Shown: positions 33,753-41,893 of the stretch, piece after piece
How the letters are laid out: each line of letters starts with the position of its first letter
Numbering within the stretch: the first letter of the stretch is position 1
From: Tumebacillus sp. BK434
GTDB lineage: Bacteria > Bacillota > Bacilli > Tumebacillales > Tumebacillaceae
DNA length: 64,000 nucleotides
Direction: 5' to 3'
Assembly: GCF_004340785.1 (NCBI RefSeq)
Contig: NZ_SLXS01000001.1
Coordinates: 682,001 to 746,000, forward strand
Notes under the pieces: model-generated
Seen by the model: the letters and a program-made list of their open reading frames with translations, nothing else
Told to the model about the DNA's origin: nothing
Databases searched by the model: none
Program-made: the position numbers and the translations under genes

Positions 33753-34621
33753 ACCCGCACCTCCCCGGCCTCGTCATAGCGGTAAAACCCCTGCCGAGCT
33801 TTGATCCCCAGATGTCCGGCCCGCACCAGCTTGCGCAGATAGGCGGCCGGGCGGTAGCGCGGATCGGCCGTCTCAAAATACAGCCCTTCCAGCATGTCCA
33901 CCACCGAATCCAGACCGAACAGATCGGCGATCTCCAGCGGCCCGTAGCTGAAGCCGTAGCCGACTTTCATCGCCGTATCGACATCCCGTTCGCTCGCCAC
34001 GCCTTCCGCCACGATCGCCGCCGCTTCGTTGATCAAAGGCAGCATCAGCCGGCTGGTGACATAACCTGGCGACTCGTAAACTTGAATCGCCGTCTTGCCC
34101 AGCTCCTTCACAAACTGGAAGGCCGCTTGAAACGTCGCTTCTGACGTCTTCAGCCCGCGCACCACTTCGACCAGTTCGCGCCGCTCCGGCGGATAATGAA
34201 AATGCAGGCCGATCACCCGCTCCGGACGCTCCGTCTGCGCAGCGATTTCCGTCAGGGACAACGTCGACGTGTTGCTGACGAGGATCGCATCCGGCCCGAC
34301 CACCGCTTCGGCCAGCTGCAGCGCTTCGCTTTTCGCCTCCAGCTGCTCCCACACGCACTCGATCACCAGCTCGCACCCTTGCAGTTCGTTCGCATCGGTG
34401 GTGAGCAGAATCCGCGACAAGGTCACTTTTTTCTCCGCTTCCGTGATCCCCCATCTGGTCAACCGGCGGTCGAGCGCCAGTTCCAGCCCTTGTTTGGCCT
34501 GCTCGAGCTCCGCCTGTGTCTGGTCGAGCAGCACCACCTCCAGCCCCTTGCCTGCGATCGCCTGCGCGATCCCCTGTCCCATCGTACCGGCTCCGATGAT
34601 TCCAACATGTTGAATGTTCAT
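33749..34621 (-). CDS. 3-Hydroxyacyl-CoA (3-hydroxybutyryl-CoA) dehydrogenase
   Basis: The enzyme oxidises 3-hydroxyacyl-CoA or reduces acetoacetyl-CoA with NAD(P). The 290-residue protein has the N-terminal Rossmann motif GIIGAGTMGQGIAQ (about 7-20), the FHYPPERRELVEVVRG segment with the catalytic His and the C-terminal 3HCDH domain with GFSYGPLEIADLFGLD and GIKARQGFYRY. The ATG at 34621 has AGGAGGGG upstream. It shares a 4-base overlap with ackA, suggesting a link between acyl-CoA turnover and acetate formation. Confidence 0.92.
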   Translation of the reverse strand: MNIQHVGIIGAGTMGQGIAQAIAGKGLEVVLLDQTQAELEQAKQGLELALDRRLTRWGITEAEKKVTLSRILLTTDANELQGCELVIECVWEQLEAKSEALQLAEAVVGPDAILVSNTSTLSLTEIAAQTERPERVIGLHFHYPPERRELVEVVRGLKTSEATFQAAFQFVKELGKTAIQVYESPGYVTSRLMLPLINEAAAIVAEGVASERDVDTAMKVGYGFSYGPLEIADLFGLDSVVDMLEGLYFETADPRYRPAAYLRKLVRAGHLGIKARQGFYRYDEAGEVRV

Positions 34622-34654
34622 GGAATCCCCTCCTTTATTTCAGTAGCATAACCA

Positions 34655-34687
34655 AAAGAGACCTTGGCCTCTCCCGCCAAGGTCTCA
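34655..34687 (-). terminator. Terminator of the START-like gene
   Basis: A perfect 11-bp stem (34658-34668 with 34676-34686) with TTTTGG on the minus strand; it overlaps the stop codon. Confidence 0.8.
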
Positions 34688-35536
34688 CACTTTCGAAGGT
34701 TCATCGCTGTACAGATGGTTCCACAAAAAGCCCATCAGGTTGCTCCAGCCCTCTTCATGCTCTTGATATTCCTGATCCCACTCCGGACCGTGTCCGAAAC
34801 CGTCGTGCTCCAGATTGACACGGGTCTCGCCGTTCGTCTCTTTGAGTTCAATCCGCACCGAGGTCGGCGGCAGATCGGTCAGGTACCACCGCCAGGACAG
34901 GCGGATGCGCCTGCCGGGCACCAGTTCCACGACATAGCCGGTGCCATCGGTGGGAAAGTCATCACGCAGCCAATACGAGCCGCCTTGGCGCGGGTCGAGA
35001 AACGCATCCCGGGCCAGCCATCTCCTCAGCTGCTGCACCTCCGTAAACGCCCGATACACCCGCTTTGCCGGATAGGGCACCACCGTCTCCTTGATGATCG
35101 AGCGCGCTTTGCCCCGGCCGGTGACGTGCTGCAGCGTGTCGAGCGCTTCATCCCAGCCGTCGCTTTGCCTGGCGATCGCCCGGTCCCAGTCCGGCCCGTC
35201 GCCAAAACCGGTCTCCGTCAGCACCAGCCGCGTGCCGCCCGCTTCACTCTGCAAGGAGAAATGTACCACCGTATCATGCCCGGCGAACTCGCTTTCCCAG
35301 CGAAGCACCAGATCATAGCCCGGATTCTCTTCTACGACCAGACACGGGATCTGCACCGTCCGCTGCGGGAACTCCCAGACCAGCGTCAACACATCGCCTG
35401 CCCGCGATGCACGGTGTGAGAACCAGCGGGCGATCTCCGACGGCTGAGAGAGCATCATATACACTTCGTTCGTCGTCGCCGCCAAGACCAGGCTCCGCTC
35501 GATGACCCGCGTTCCGGCTTCATAGCGATTGTTCAT
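34685..35536 (-). CDS. SRPBCC (AHSA1-like) protein with two START-type domains
   Basis: The ATG at 35536 with an upstream purine-rich site gives 283 residues. The protein holds two tandem START/AHSA1-like domains: the first at about 10-140 (ATTNEVYMMLSQPSEIARWF ... TETGFGDGPDWDRAI), the second at about 150-275 (YPAKRVYRAFTEVQQLRRWL ... EHDGFGHGPEWDQEY). The two have matching GFG-GP-WD signatures, implying internal duplication. Such folds bind hydrophobic ligands or chaperone partners; the ligand is unknown. It stands alone. Confidence 0.85.
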   Translation of the reverse strand: MNNRYEAGTRVIERSLVLAATTNEVYMMLSQPSEIARWFSHRASRAGDVLTLVWEFPQRTVQIPCLVVEENPGYDLVLRWESEFAGHDTVVHFSLQSEAGGTRLVLTETGFGDGPDWDRAIARQSDGWDEALDTLQHVTGRGKARSIIKETVVPYPAKRVYRAFTEVQQLRRWLARDAFLDPRQGGSYWLRDDFPTDGTGYVVELVPGRRIRLSWRWYLTDLPPTSVRIELKETNGETRVNLEHDGFGHGPEWDQEYQEHEEGWSNLMGFLWNHLYSDEPSKV

Positions 35537-35601
35537 CCGGACTGCACCGCCCTTCTCTCCTCTAACGCTTTCACCCATTATAGAACAAAGTATGGCGAAA
35601 A

Positions 35602-35637
35602 ACAAAAATCCGCCCCTCCCGAAGGAAAGGCGGATTT
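35602..35637 (-). terminator. Terminator of the FtsH-like gene
   Basis: AAATCCGCC (35606-35614) pairs with GGCGGATTT (35629-35637), and the minus strand continues with TTG and TTTTTCG. Confidence 0.8.
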
Positions 35638-35646
35638 ACCCATAGT

Positions 35647-37149
35647 TTACACCGCAACCGGCTGCTTTTCATTCACAGCCATCCAGGCACGGAACTCGTC
35701 ACCCGACATGTTTTCATCGCGGACGAGGTCGACCGCCAGCTCGTTGATGCCGTCTCGGTAGACGGACAACAGTTCACGGGTTGCCTCATAGATCTCTGCA
35801 AAAATGCGGCGGATCTCTTCATCGAGCACATTGCGCTGCAAGTTGTCGATGTCGACGATGCCGAGCGCGGACAGACCGCAAGCGACGATCGTGCGCGCCA
35901 TGTTGGTCGCCTGTTGGATGTCGCCTTGCGCGCCGGTCGAACGGTTGCCGTAGATCAGCTCTTCGGCGACGGTGCCGCCGAGCGCGATCTTGATCTGGTT
36001 GACCAACTGATCGTAGGTGTACAGGTAGCCATCCGACTCCGGCACTTGACGGACGAAGCCCAAGGCGTTGCCGCGCGGGGCGATCGTGATGTGCGAGACG
36101 GACGCTTTGCGCACCGATTCGCTGACGATCGCATGGCCCAGTTCGTGCACGGCGACGCGTTCCAGTTCCTCTTGGCGCGGCCGCTTGCCGGTGCGCTCGC
36201 CGAGCAGCACTTTGTCGACCGAATCGCGGAAGTGGATCTGCTCGATCTTGTCTTTGTTTTCACGCATCGCCATGATCGCCGCTTCGTTGCACAAGCTCTC
36301 CAGCTGTGCGCCGGAGAAGCCGTACGCTTCGGAAGCGACTTTCTCAAGGTCGACAGTGTCGGCCAGCGGGCGGTTCTTGGTCTGGATCTGCAAGATGTGC
36401 AAGCGACCGTGCTTGTCCGGCAGATCGACTTTGATCTGACGGTCGAAGCGGCCCGGACGGATCAGCGCCGGGTCGAGCATGTCCAGACGGTTGGTCGCTG
36501 CGATCACCAGCACGAGCGGCGAAGACGTGGTCTGCATGCCGTCCATCTCGGTGAGCAGCTGGTTCAAGGTCTGATCATACTCCTGGTGCGACTGGTTGCC
36601 GCCGCGCTTGCCGCCGATCACATCGATCTCGTCGATAAAGATGATCGCCGAGTCTTTGCCTTCTTTTTTCGCCTGCGCACGGGCCTTTTGGAACATCTGG
36701 CGCACGCGGGAAGCGCCGACGCCGACATACATCTCGACGAACTCCGAACCGGACGCTGCTACAAACACCGAGTCGGTGTACGTCGCAGCCGCTTTCGCCA
36801 GCAACGTCTTGCCGGTGCCCGGAGGGCCGGTCAGGATGATGCCTTTCAGCGGGTTGATGCCGAGCTGCTTGATCTTGTCGCGGTGGCGCAGGAAGTCAAG
36901 CGCTTCGGTCAACTCGCGCTTCGCCATGTCCTGGCCGCCGATCTGGTCGAACTCGATGCGGTGCGATTTCGCCACTTCATGCGAAACGGCAGCTGTCGCA
37001 CCGCGGTTGCGGTCCGCGACAAAGGCAAAGGTCAGCAAAATAGCGAACAACAACAAAAACGGAACGGTCAATTGTTGGAAGTTAAACGCGACAAAGGCGA
37101 TCGTCGCAACTCCCACCCCGATGATCAGCTCTTTGAGGTAGCGTTTCAT
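35647..37149 (-). CDS. FtsH-like AAA+ zinc metalloprotease with compact membrane domain
   Basis: The 500-residue protein has two closely spaced membrane helices (about 8-25 and 30-45) with no large extracytoplasmic domain between them, unlike classical FtsH. The AAA module has GPPGTGKT (108-115), IIFIDEID (169-176) and RPGRFDRQI (231-239). The protease domain has HELGH at 335-339, with the zinc third ligand probably in GAQGDIQQAT. It is shorter than housekeeping FtsH (about 600 or more) and probably a paralogue. It overlaps the upstream membrane protein gene by 4 bases, suggesting a functional pair. Confidence 0.9.
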   Translation of the reverse strand: MKRYLKELIIGVGVATIAFVAFNFQQLTVPFLLLFAILLTFAFVADRNRGATAAVSHEVAKSHRIEFDQIGGQDMAKRELTEALDFLRHRDKIKQLGINPLKGIILTGPPGTGKTLLAKAAATYTDSVFVAASGSEFVEMYVGVGASRVRQMFQKARAQAKKEGKDSAIIFIDEIDVIGGKRGGNQSHQEYDQTLNQLLTEMDGMQTTSSPLVLVIAATNRLDMLDPALIRPGRFDRQIKVDLPDKHGRLHILQIQTKNRPLADTVDLEKVASEAYGFSGAQLESLCNEAAIMAMRENKDKIEQIHFRDSVDKVLLGERTGKRPRQEELERVAVHELGHAIVSESVRKASVSHITIAPRGNALGFVRQVPESDGYLYTYDQLVNQIKIALGGTVAEELIYGNRSTGAQGDIQQATNMARTIVACGLSALGIVDIDNLQRNVLDEEIRRIFAEIYEATRELLSVYRDGINELAVDLVRDENMSGDEFRAWMAVNEKQPVAV

Positions 37150-37685
37150 TGCGACGACACCTCCTTCAGCGTGAATGCTTGTTTTGTCTGATAGGGCACG
37201 ACTTCATAGAGATACTTGCCGTCTTTTTTCAATTCGACAAAGATATGCGCGTCGTTCATCGAGATCTTCGACTCAACGCCGGCCTGTTTCGCCTGCTTCC
37301 CCATGTTTTCGATCATCGCCGGAAACTCCCCTTTGGCGATGCCTGCGTACAAGGTCGGCTGCAGGTCGCGGAAGGTGGTCTCCAACGCTTCCGCACGGTT
37401 GTCAGCCAGGCTGATCGTCACGTAGCTGCCCATCGATTCATGCACAATCTTCTCCACATCTTCATAGGCCGCTTGCAGATCGGGCACCTGTTTCATGGTG
37501 ACCTTGATCGCGCGCTCCTGTCCGTTTACCACCGACTCGACCTTTTGCACCGTGCCGGCCGCCATCAACTGATCTTCGAGGGGACGTACCAGCCCAAAAT
37601 TGCGGTACAGTTCCCAACCGCCGAACAACAGCGACAGCGTGACACAGGTGATGGCCAAAATCGGGACGATCCGAATTCGAGACAT
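37146..37685 (-). CDS. Hypothetical single-span membrane protein coupled to the FtsH-like protease
   Basis: A 179-residue protein with one N-terminal membrane helix (IVPILAITCVTLSLLFGGWEL, about 5-25) and an extracytoplasmic domain of about 150 residues (VQKVESVVNGQERAIKVTMK, a helix VEKIVHESMGSYVTIS, FVELKKDGKYLYEVVPY). I do not recognise a family. The 4-base overlap with the FtsH-like gene means the two are translated together. Since that FtsH lacks the usual outer domain, this protein could supply a sensor or adaptor on the outside; this is inference. Confidence 0.75.
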   Translation of the reverse strand: MSRIRIVPILAITCVTLSLLFGGWELYRNFGLVRPLEDQLMAAGTVQKVESVVNGQERAIKVTMKQVPDLQAAYEDVEKIVHESMGSYVTISLADNRAEALETTFRDLQPTLYAGIAKGEFPAMIENMGKQAKQAGVESKISMNDAHIFVELKKDGKYLYEVVPYQTKQAFTLKEVSSQ

Positions 37686-37822
37686 GGTCCATCCCTCCTC
37701 AAAGTAATCTATTTGAAGTTAACATAACGTCCAACTCAACTCTGTCATTATAGCACACTCGACTGACTCGCGGGTTTAGGATTCTACAGGAAAAAACACC
37801 CCTTCCGATTGGAAGAGGTGTT

Positions 37823-38383
37823 TTACTTTGGCTCTGTCAGCTGGATTTGCCACAGCACTTCCCCGCTTTTGAAATCGAGGTAGGTATAGCCGGACTCGCC
37901 ATTGGCGAACTTCCCGTACAGCTCCCAAACGAATTTGCTCGGGGCCGAACTGAACTCCGTCTTGACCTTGGGCAAAACGGGACCGGGTGTCGCATACACC
38001 ACTTCGACCAGCGGCTGCAGCTTTGTTTCGGCGATCTCCGGGCGGACCAGCGATTTCGACCAGACCGGCTTTTTCGCTGCAGCGATCGCCTTGTCTTTCG
38101 CCAGGCCTTGGTTGGCGTATGCCCGGGCGACCACTTTCTCGTCTTGGGTCCAGATGTAGACGGCGCGGCCGAGCTCATCCTTTCCCGAGATGAAGAAGCC
38201 GTCCATACCTCCGGTGAAGGGCTCGACATCGATCACCTTTTGCAGGACGGTGGTGTCGAGCGCCTGCTGCACCGACGCTTCGGCCCCTTCGTATTGGGCA
38301 TACGTGATCTCACGGACAGCAAAAACGGCTCCCCCAATCAGAGCCGTCAGGATGAAAATGGAAAGCCAAATGTACTTCTTCAT
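37823..38383 (-). CDS. ypmB: YpmB-like membrane-anchored protein (DUF5590/PepSY-like)
   Basis: A 186-residue protein with an N-terminal membrane anchor (about 5-24) and an outside domain: YAQYEGAEASVQQALDTTVLQKVIDVEPFTGGMDGF, then YIWTQDEKVVARAYAN and a C-terminal PepSY-type strand pair (SGYTYLDFKSGEVLWQIQL). In Bacillus ypmB lies between ypmA and asp/asnS genes; here ypmA is directly upstream, which supports the assignment. Role unknown, perhaps modulating an extracytoplasmic protease. Terminator-like sequence lies near 37800. Confidence 0.75.
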   Translation of the reverse strand: MKKYIWLSIFILTALIGGAVFAVREITYAQYEGAEASVQQALDTTVLQKVIDVEPFTGGMDGFFISGKDELGRAVYIWTQDEKVVARAYANQGLAKDKAIAAAKKPVWSKSLVRPEIAETKLQPLVEVVYATPGPVLPKVKTEFSSAPSKFVWELYGKFANGESGYTYLDFKSGEVLWQIQLTEPK

Positions 38384-38449
38384 CCAAAATGGTACTCTCT
38401 TTCTCTTGTATTGATCCTCTTGGCGTGATCAGCATCTCTACATCCTATT

Positions 38450-38626
38450 CTACTGATCGTATTCTTCATACACGGAAATATTGAGGAGACCTTCTTCACC
38501 CTTGCTCAGACCAAACACGAAACCGCGTTCTTTTAATGTGTGATTCAAAAAATCGACCACATAATAGAGATCGCTCGGATTGTCAAATTCCGCCGTGCCC
38601 AGTGTGACGAGTTTGGTTTCTTCCAT
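38450..38626 (-). CDS. ypmA: YpmA-like small protein (DUF4264)
   Basis: The ATG at 38626 has GAGGAGGAAAC upstream. The 58-residue protein, MEETKLVTLGTAEFDNPSDL with VVDFLNHTLKERGFVFGLSK, resembles the Bacillus YpmA family in length and in the block SDLYYVVDFLNHTLKE. It is not detected as a long reading frame. Order ypmA-ypmB agrees with B. subtilis. Function unknown. Confidence 0.8.
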   Translation of the reverse strand: MEETKLVTLGTAEFDNPSDLYYVVDFLNHTLKERGFVFGLSKGEEGLLNISVYEEYDQ

Positions 38627-38649
38627 TTAGTTTCCTCCTCTTTCGTCCG

Positions 38650-39408
38650 CTAGTCAAGCGTCCATTTTTTCAGGTCGTTGATCAGGCCAAAATGGGTGAA
38701 ATCAAAGTGTACCGGTGAAACGGCGATGTAGCCGTCTTTGATCGCTTGGATGTCCGAATCGGGCGCGACGTCCAAATCTTTGAGATCGCCGGCCAGCCAA
38801 TAGTACGCCTCGCCGCGCGGGCTGTAGTGCTTCTGAAAGTCGTTATGGTAGCGGCGCTCGCCGAGGGTGGAGATCTTCACGCCCTGCACGGCGTCCGGCT
38901 TGATCGGCGGGTAGTTGACGTTGAGCACGGTGTCTTTGGGAATGCCGTGCTGGAGCACCTGACCGATCAGTTTAGCCGTAAATTCGGCAGCGCCCGTATA
39001 GTCAAAATGTCCGGTTCCGCATTGCGAGACGGCGATCGACGGGATGCCTTGAATCGCCCCTTCGATGGCAGCCGAGACGGTGCCGGAGTACATGACGTCA
39101 TTTCCTAGGTTGCTCCCTTCGTTAATTCCTGATACCACAATATCAGGCGGCGCATCCTTCATGATTTCGTTGACGCCGATCTTCACGCAGTCGGCCGGCG
39201 TGCCGGAGACGGCGTAGGCGTCCACGCCTTCGCAGAGTTTATGGTACTGAACGAACAAAGGTCTATGTAAGGTGATGCCGTGACCGGCGGCGCTGCGCTG
39301 GCGGTCGGGGGCAACGACGACCACTTTGCCCACTTTTTTCAATCGTTCGGCGAGGACGCGGATGCCTTCCGCCTGCCAGCCGTCATCGTTGGAGATCAAA
39401 ATACGCAT
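38650..39408 (-). CDS. surE: 5'-nucleotidase SurE
   Basis: SurE removes phosphate from nucleoside 5'- or 3'-monophosphates. The ATG at 39408 begins the family N-terminus MRILISNDDGWQAEGI, in which Asp8 and Asp9 bind the metal, and gives 252 residues. Other motifs: VVVAPDRQRSAAGHGITL, the SGTPADCVKIG block and VVSGINEGSNLGNDVMYSGT. The upstream part of the longer reading frame is not conserved. It is 23 bases before ypmA on the same strand. Confidence 0.95.
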   Translation of the reverse strand: MRILISNDDGWQAEGIRVLAERLKKVGKVVVVAPDRQRSAAGHGITLHRPLFVQYHKLCEGVDAYAVSGTPADCVKIGVNEIMKDAPPDIVVSGINEGSNLGNDVMYSGTVSAAIEGAIQGIPSIAVSQCGTGHFDYTGAAEFTAKLIGQVLQHGIPKDTVLNVNYPPIKPDAVQGVKISTLGERRYHNDFQKHYSPRGEAYYWLAGDLKDLDVAPDSDIQAIKDGYIAVSPVHFDFTHFGLINDLKKWTLD

Positions 39409-39518
39409 GATGTTTCCACGCTCCTTTTCGCCCATTGTACCCGAATGGTAAAAACCATTCAACATACTGCCCTTGCCCACGGAGATACTATGGCTACAAC
39501 ACCAGGGGGGTGAACCGG

Positions 39519-39719
39519 ATGACAACTTCCACCTGTAGTACGGTTTCCACCGAGGAAGTCAAGCGTTACGCCGAACAGATGGCGCAAGAGCTTGGGCTGA
39601 CCGACCTCTTGCACATGGAACTGTGGGCAACTCCGAACCTACGCGACCTGACGATCCCTGAACACCTCTGCAAAATGCGCAACAGCCAGTTGCGCCTGCG
39701 CAGCGATAACAAGCGGTAA
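39519..39719 (+). CDS. Hypothetical 66-residue protein
   Basis: I do not recognise this protein. The ATG at 39519 follows GGGGGGTGAACCGG. The sequence (MTTSTCSTVSTEEVKRYAEQ...) has a Ser/Thr-rich start, a helix VKRYAEQMAQELGLTDLLHM and a basic tail NSQLRLRSDNKR. It is divergent from surE and followed by a terminator at 39776-39811, which supports expression. Cys6 and a second Cys may be notable, but no motif is formed. Confidence 0.55.
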   Translation: MTTSTCSTVSTEEVKRYAEQMAQELGLTDLLHMELWATPNLRDLTIPEHLCKMRNSQLRLRSDNKR

Positions 39720-39772
39720 AGCCGACACCTGTACGTTTCCCGATACAAAAAGTGACTATACATGCAAGAAGA

Positions 39773-39812
39773 TGAAAAAGGGATCAGGCTTTACAAGCCG
39801 ATCCCTTTTTCT
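39773..39812. terminator. Bidirectional terminator between the 66-residue gene and mtaD
   Basis: AAAGGGAT...GGCTT and AAGCC...ATCCCTTT arms with a small bulge and T-runs on both strands. Confidence 0.85.
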
Positions 39813-39870
39813 GTGTGATTCGATGCCTGTCGGAAAAGCTTGAGCAGGACATCTTGCGAGACTTACTTGC

Positions 39871-41169
39871 TTACTCTGCGAACAAACGCTCACAGACGCG
39901 CTGCACTTCCGCGTAGATCTGCTGTTCGTCCATAGTCAGGACTTTGCGGTCTTCCACGACGAGTTCGCCGTCCACGAAGACGTGGGTCACGTCGCGGGAA
40001 CCTGCGGAGTAGACGAGGTGCGCGATCATGTTGTGGCGCGGGTAGAAGTGCGGCTGGTCGATGTCGACGAGCAGCAGGTCGGCCAGTGCGCCTTGCTGCA
40101 AGGTGCCGAGCGTGTCTTCGAGGAACAGGGCGCGCGCGCCGTCGGTGGTCGCCATCTCGAGCGCTTTGAATGCGCTGACCGCGATCGCATCCTGGTTGAC
40201 GCCTTTGTGCAGCATCGCCGCCATGCGCATCTCTTCGAACATATCCAAGTTGTTGTTCGAAGCGGCACCGTCGGTGCCAAGGCCCACGGTCAGGCCTTTT
40301 TCCAGCATCTTCAACACCGGCGCGACGCCGGAGCCGAGCTTGAGGTTGGAATCCGGGTTGTGCGCGACACGGACGTCATGCTTCGCCATGATCTCGATGT
40401 CTTCGTCCGACAGATGCACGCAATGTGCCGCCAGGGTCGGACGAGTGAACACGCCGAGCTCTTCCATCAGCTTGATCGGCGACATGCCGTGCTGTGCCAC
40501 ACACTCTTCCACTTCGCGCGCCGTTTCGGACAGGTGGATCTGGATCGGCAGGTTCAGCTCTTCCGACGCAGCCACCACGCGCTTGAGGAATTCCGGCGGG
40601 CAGGTGTACGGCGCGTGCGGGCCAAAAGTCACGGTGATGCGGTTGTTCGCTTTGCCGTGGTACTCCTTGCTGAACGCGATCGCTTCGGCCAGCTTCTTCT
40701 CCCCGTCCGGCGGGAACCCGATGATGCCGCGCGACAAGCAGGCGCGGATGCCCGATGCTTCCGTCGCTTTCGCCACATGTTCCATCGAGAAATACATGTC
40801 GGTAAATGTCGTGGTGCCGCCTTTCAGCATCTCGAGGATCGCCAGTTGCGTGCCCCAGTAGATGTCTTCATCGGTCATCTTCGCTTCGATCGGCCAGCAG
40901 CGCTCCTCCAGCCAGGTCTGCAGCGGGAGATCGTCCGCATAGCCGCGCAACAGCGTCATCGCCGCATGGCCGTGCGTGTTGATCAGGCCCGGCATCGCCA
41001 GCTTGCCTTTCGCGTCGATCACGCGGTCAAACCCTTCTGTCGCGCCTTGGTAAGCGCCCGTGCCGACCTCCGCGATGCGGTTGCCTTCCACGATCAAGTA
41101 GCCTTCCGGAATCCAGGAATCTTCCTTAGCAGTCACGATGACTGCGCTGTGAATCAGCGTGCGTCCCAT
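39871..41169 (-). CDS. mtaD: 5-Methylthioadenosine/S-adenosylhomocysteine deaminase
   Basis: The 432-residue amidohydrolase has the zinc motif NTHGHAAM (His66, His68), QIHLSETAREVEECV with further ligands, LAAHCVHLSDED and TDGAASNNNLDM, the pattern of MtaD/SsnA-type deaminases. It converts methylthioadenosine, S-adenosylhomocysteine or related nucleosides to inosine forms. It is the last gene of an operon with mtnP, mtnA and an aldolase, separated by 26 bases, so methylthioadenosine or 5'-deoxyadenosine is the likely substrate. A start at 41169 with AGAGAGGGGC upstream is likely. Confidence 0.9.
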   Translation of the reverse strand: MGRTLIHSAVIVTAKEDSWIPEGYLIVEGNRIAEVGTGAYQGATEGFDRVIDAKGKLAMPGLINTHGHAAMTLLRGYADDLPLQTWLEERCWPIEAKMTDEDIYWGTQLAILEMLKGGTTTFTDMYFSMEHVAKATEASGIRACLSRGIIGFPPDGEKKLAEAIAFSKEYHGKANNRITVTFGPHAPYTCPPEFLKRVVAASEELNLPIQIHLSETAREVEECVAQHGMSPIKLMEELGVFTRPTLAAHCVHLSDEDIEIMAKHDVRVAHNPDSNLKLGSGVAPVLKMLEKGLTVGLGTDGAASNNNLDMFEEMRMAAMLHKGVNQDAIAVSAFKALEMATTDGARALFLEDTLGTLQQGALADLLLVDIDQPHFYPRHNMIAHLVYSAGSRDVTHVFVDGELVVEDRKVLTMDEQQIYAEVQRVCERLFAE

Positions 41170-41195
41170 GCCTCATGCCCCTCTCTTTTCACGTA

Positions 41196-41876
41196 CTATT
41201 TCTGCCCGTAGCTGTGGCGATACTCGTGGCGCAGGTGCTCGACGTCCTCCAGCGACAGAAGCACCGGGTTGCCGATCATTTTCGCAAAAGCGTGAATCTG
41301 CGCGCCTTTTTCCACAATCAGGCAGGTGCGGAACGCTTCGTCGACCGTATGGCCAACGCCGACCACGCCGTGGTTCGCCAGCAGCACCGCCCCTTTTTTG
41401 CCCAATGCCTTGACGACATTTTTGCCGAGGTCGGGCGTGCCCGGCAGCGCGTACTTCGAGCAAGTCACAGAGCCGCCGACCACCTGGGCCAGATCTTCGA
41501 CCACCGGCGGAATGTCTTTGTGCGCGACCGAGAACGCGCTGGCATAGTTGCTGTGCGTATGCATGACGCCAAGCACGTCTTCGCGGGCGCGGTAGACCGC
41601 CAGATGCAGCAGGCGCTCCGAGGAGGGCTTGTAGCTGCCTTCGACCACTTCTTCTGTGTTCAGGTCCATCACGCAAAGCATGTCTTCGGTCAGCGTCTCA
41701 TAATCGACGCCGCTTGGCGTGATCACGACCAGATCGGTGCCCGGCACGCGTGCGGAGACGTTGCCCCAGACGGCGGCGACGAGACCCGAGCGGTACATGT
41801 TCAGGGAAGCGCGCAGGACTTCGCCTTTGGTGCGGGCGACGAGTTCGCGGTTCTGTTCCAAAATTTGCTGTGTCAT
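41196..41876 (-). CDS. Class II aldolase, probable methylthioribulose-1-phosphate (or deoxyribulose-phosphate) aldolase
   Basis: The 226-residue class II aldolase/adducin protein has the metal site MHTHSNYASA (His106, His108), His169 in LLANHGVVG, and a catalytic Glu in PSSER (about 87), as in fuculose-phosphate aldolase. Placed between mtnA and mtaD, it is well placed to split the ketose-1-phosphate made by MtnA into dihydroxyacetone phosphate and an aldehyde, the so-called DHAP shunt known in other bacteria. The alternative is the MtnB dehydratase, which belongs to the same superfamily; no enolase or dioxygenase genes for that route are seen here. Confidence 0.85.
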   Translation of the reverse strand: MTQQILEQNRELVARTKGEVLRASLNMYRSGLVAAVWGNVSARVPGTDLVVITPSGVDYETLTEDMLCVMDLNTEEVVEGSYKPSSERLLHLAVYRAREDVLGVMHTHSNYASAFSVAHKDIPPVVEDLAQVVGGSVTCSKYALPGTPDLGKNVVKALGKKGAVLLANHGVVGVGHTVDEAFRTCLIVEKGAQIHAFAKMIGNPVLLSLEDVEHLRHEYRHSYGQK

Positions 41877-41893
41877 CCCAACTCGCTCCTTCC

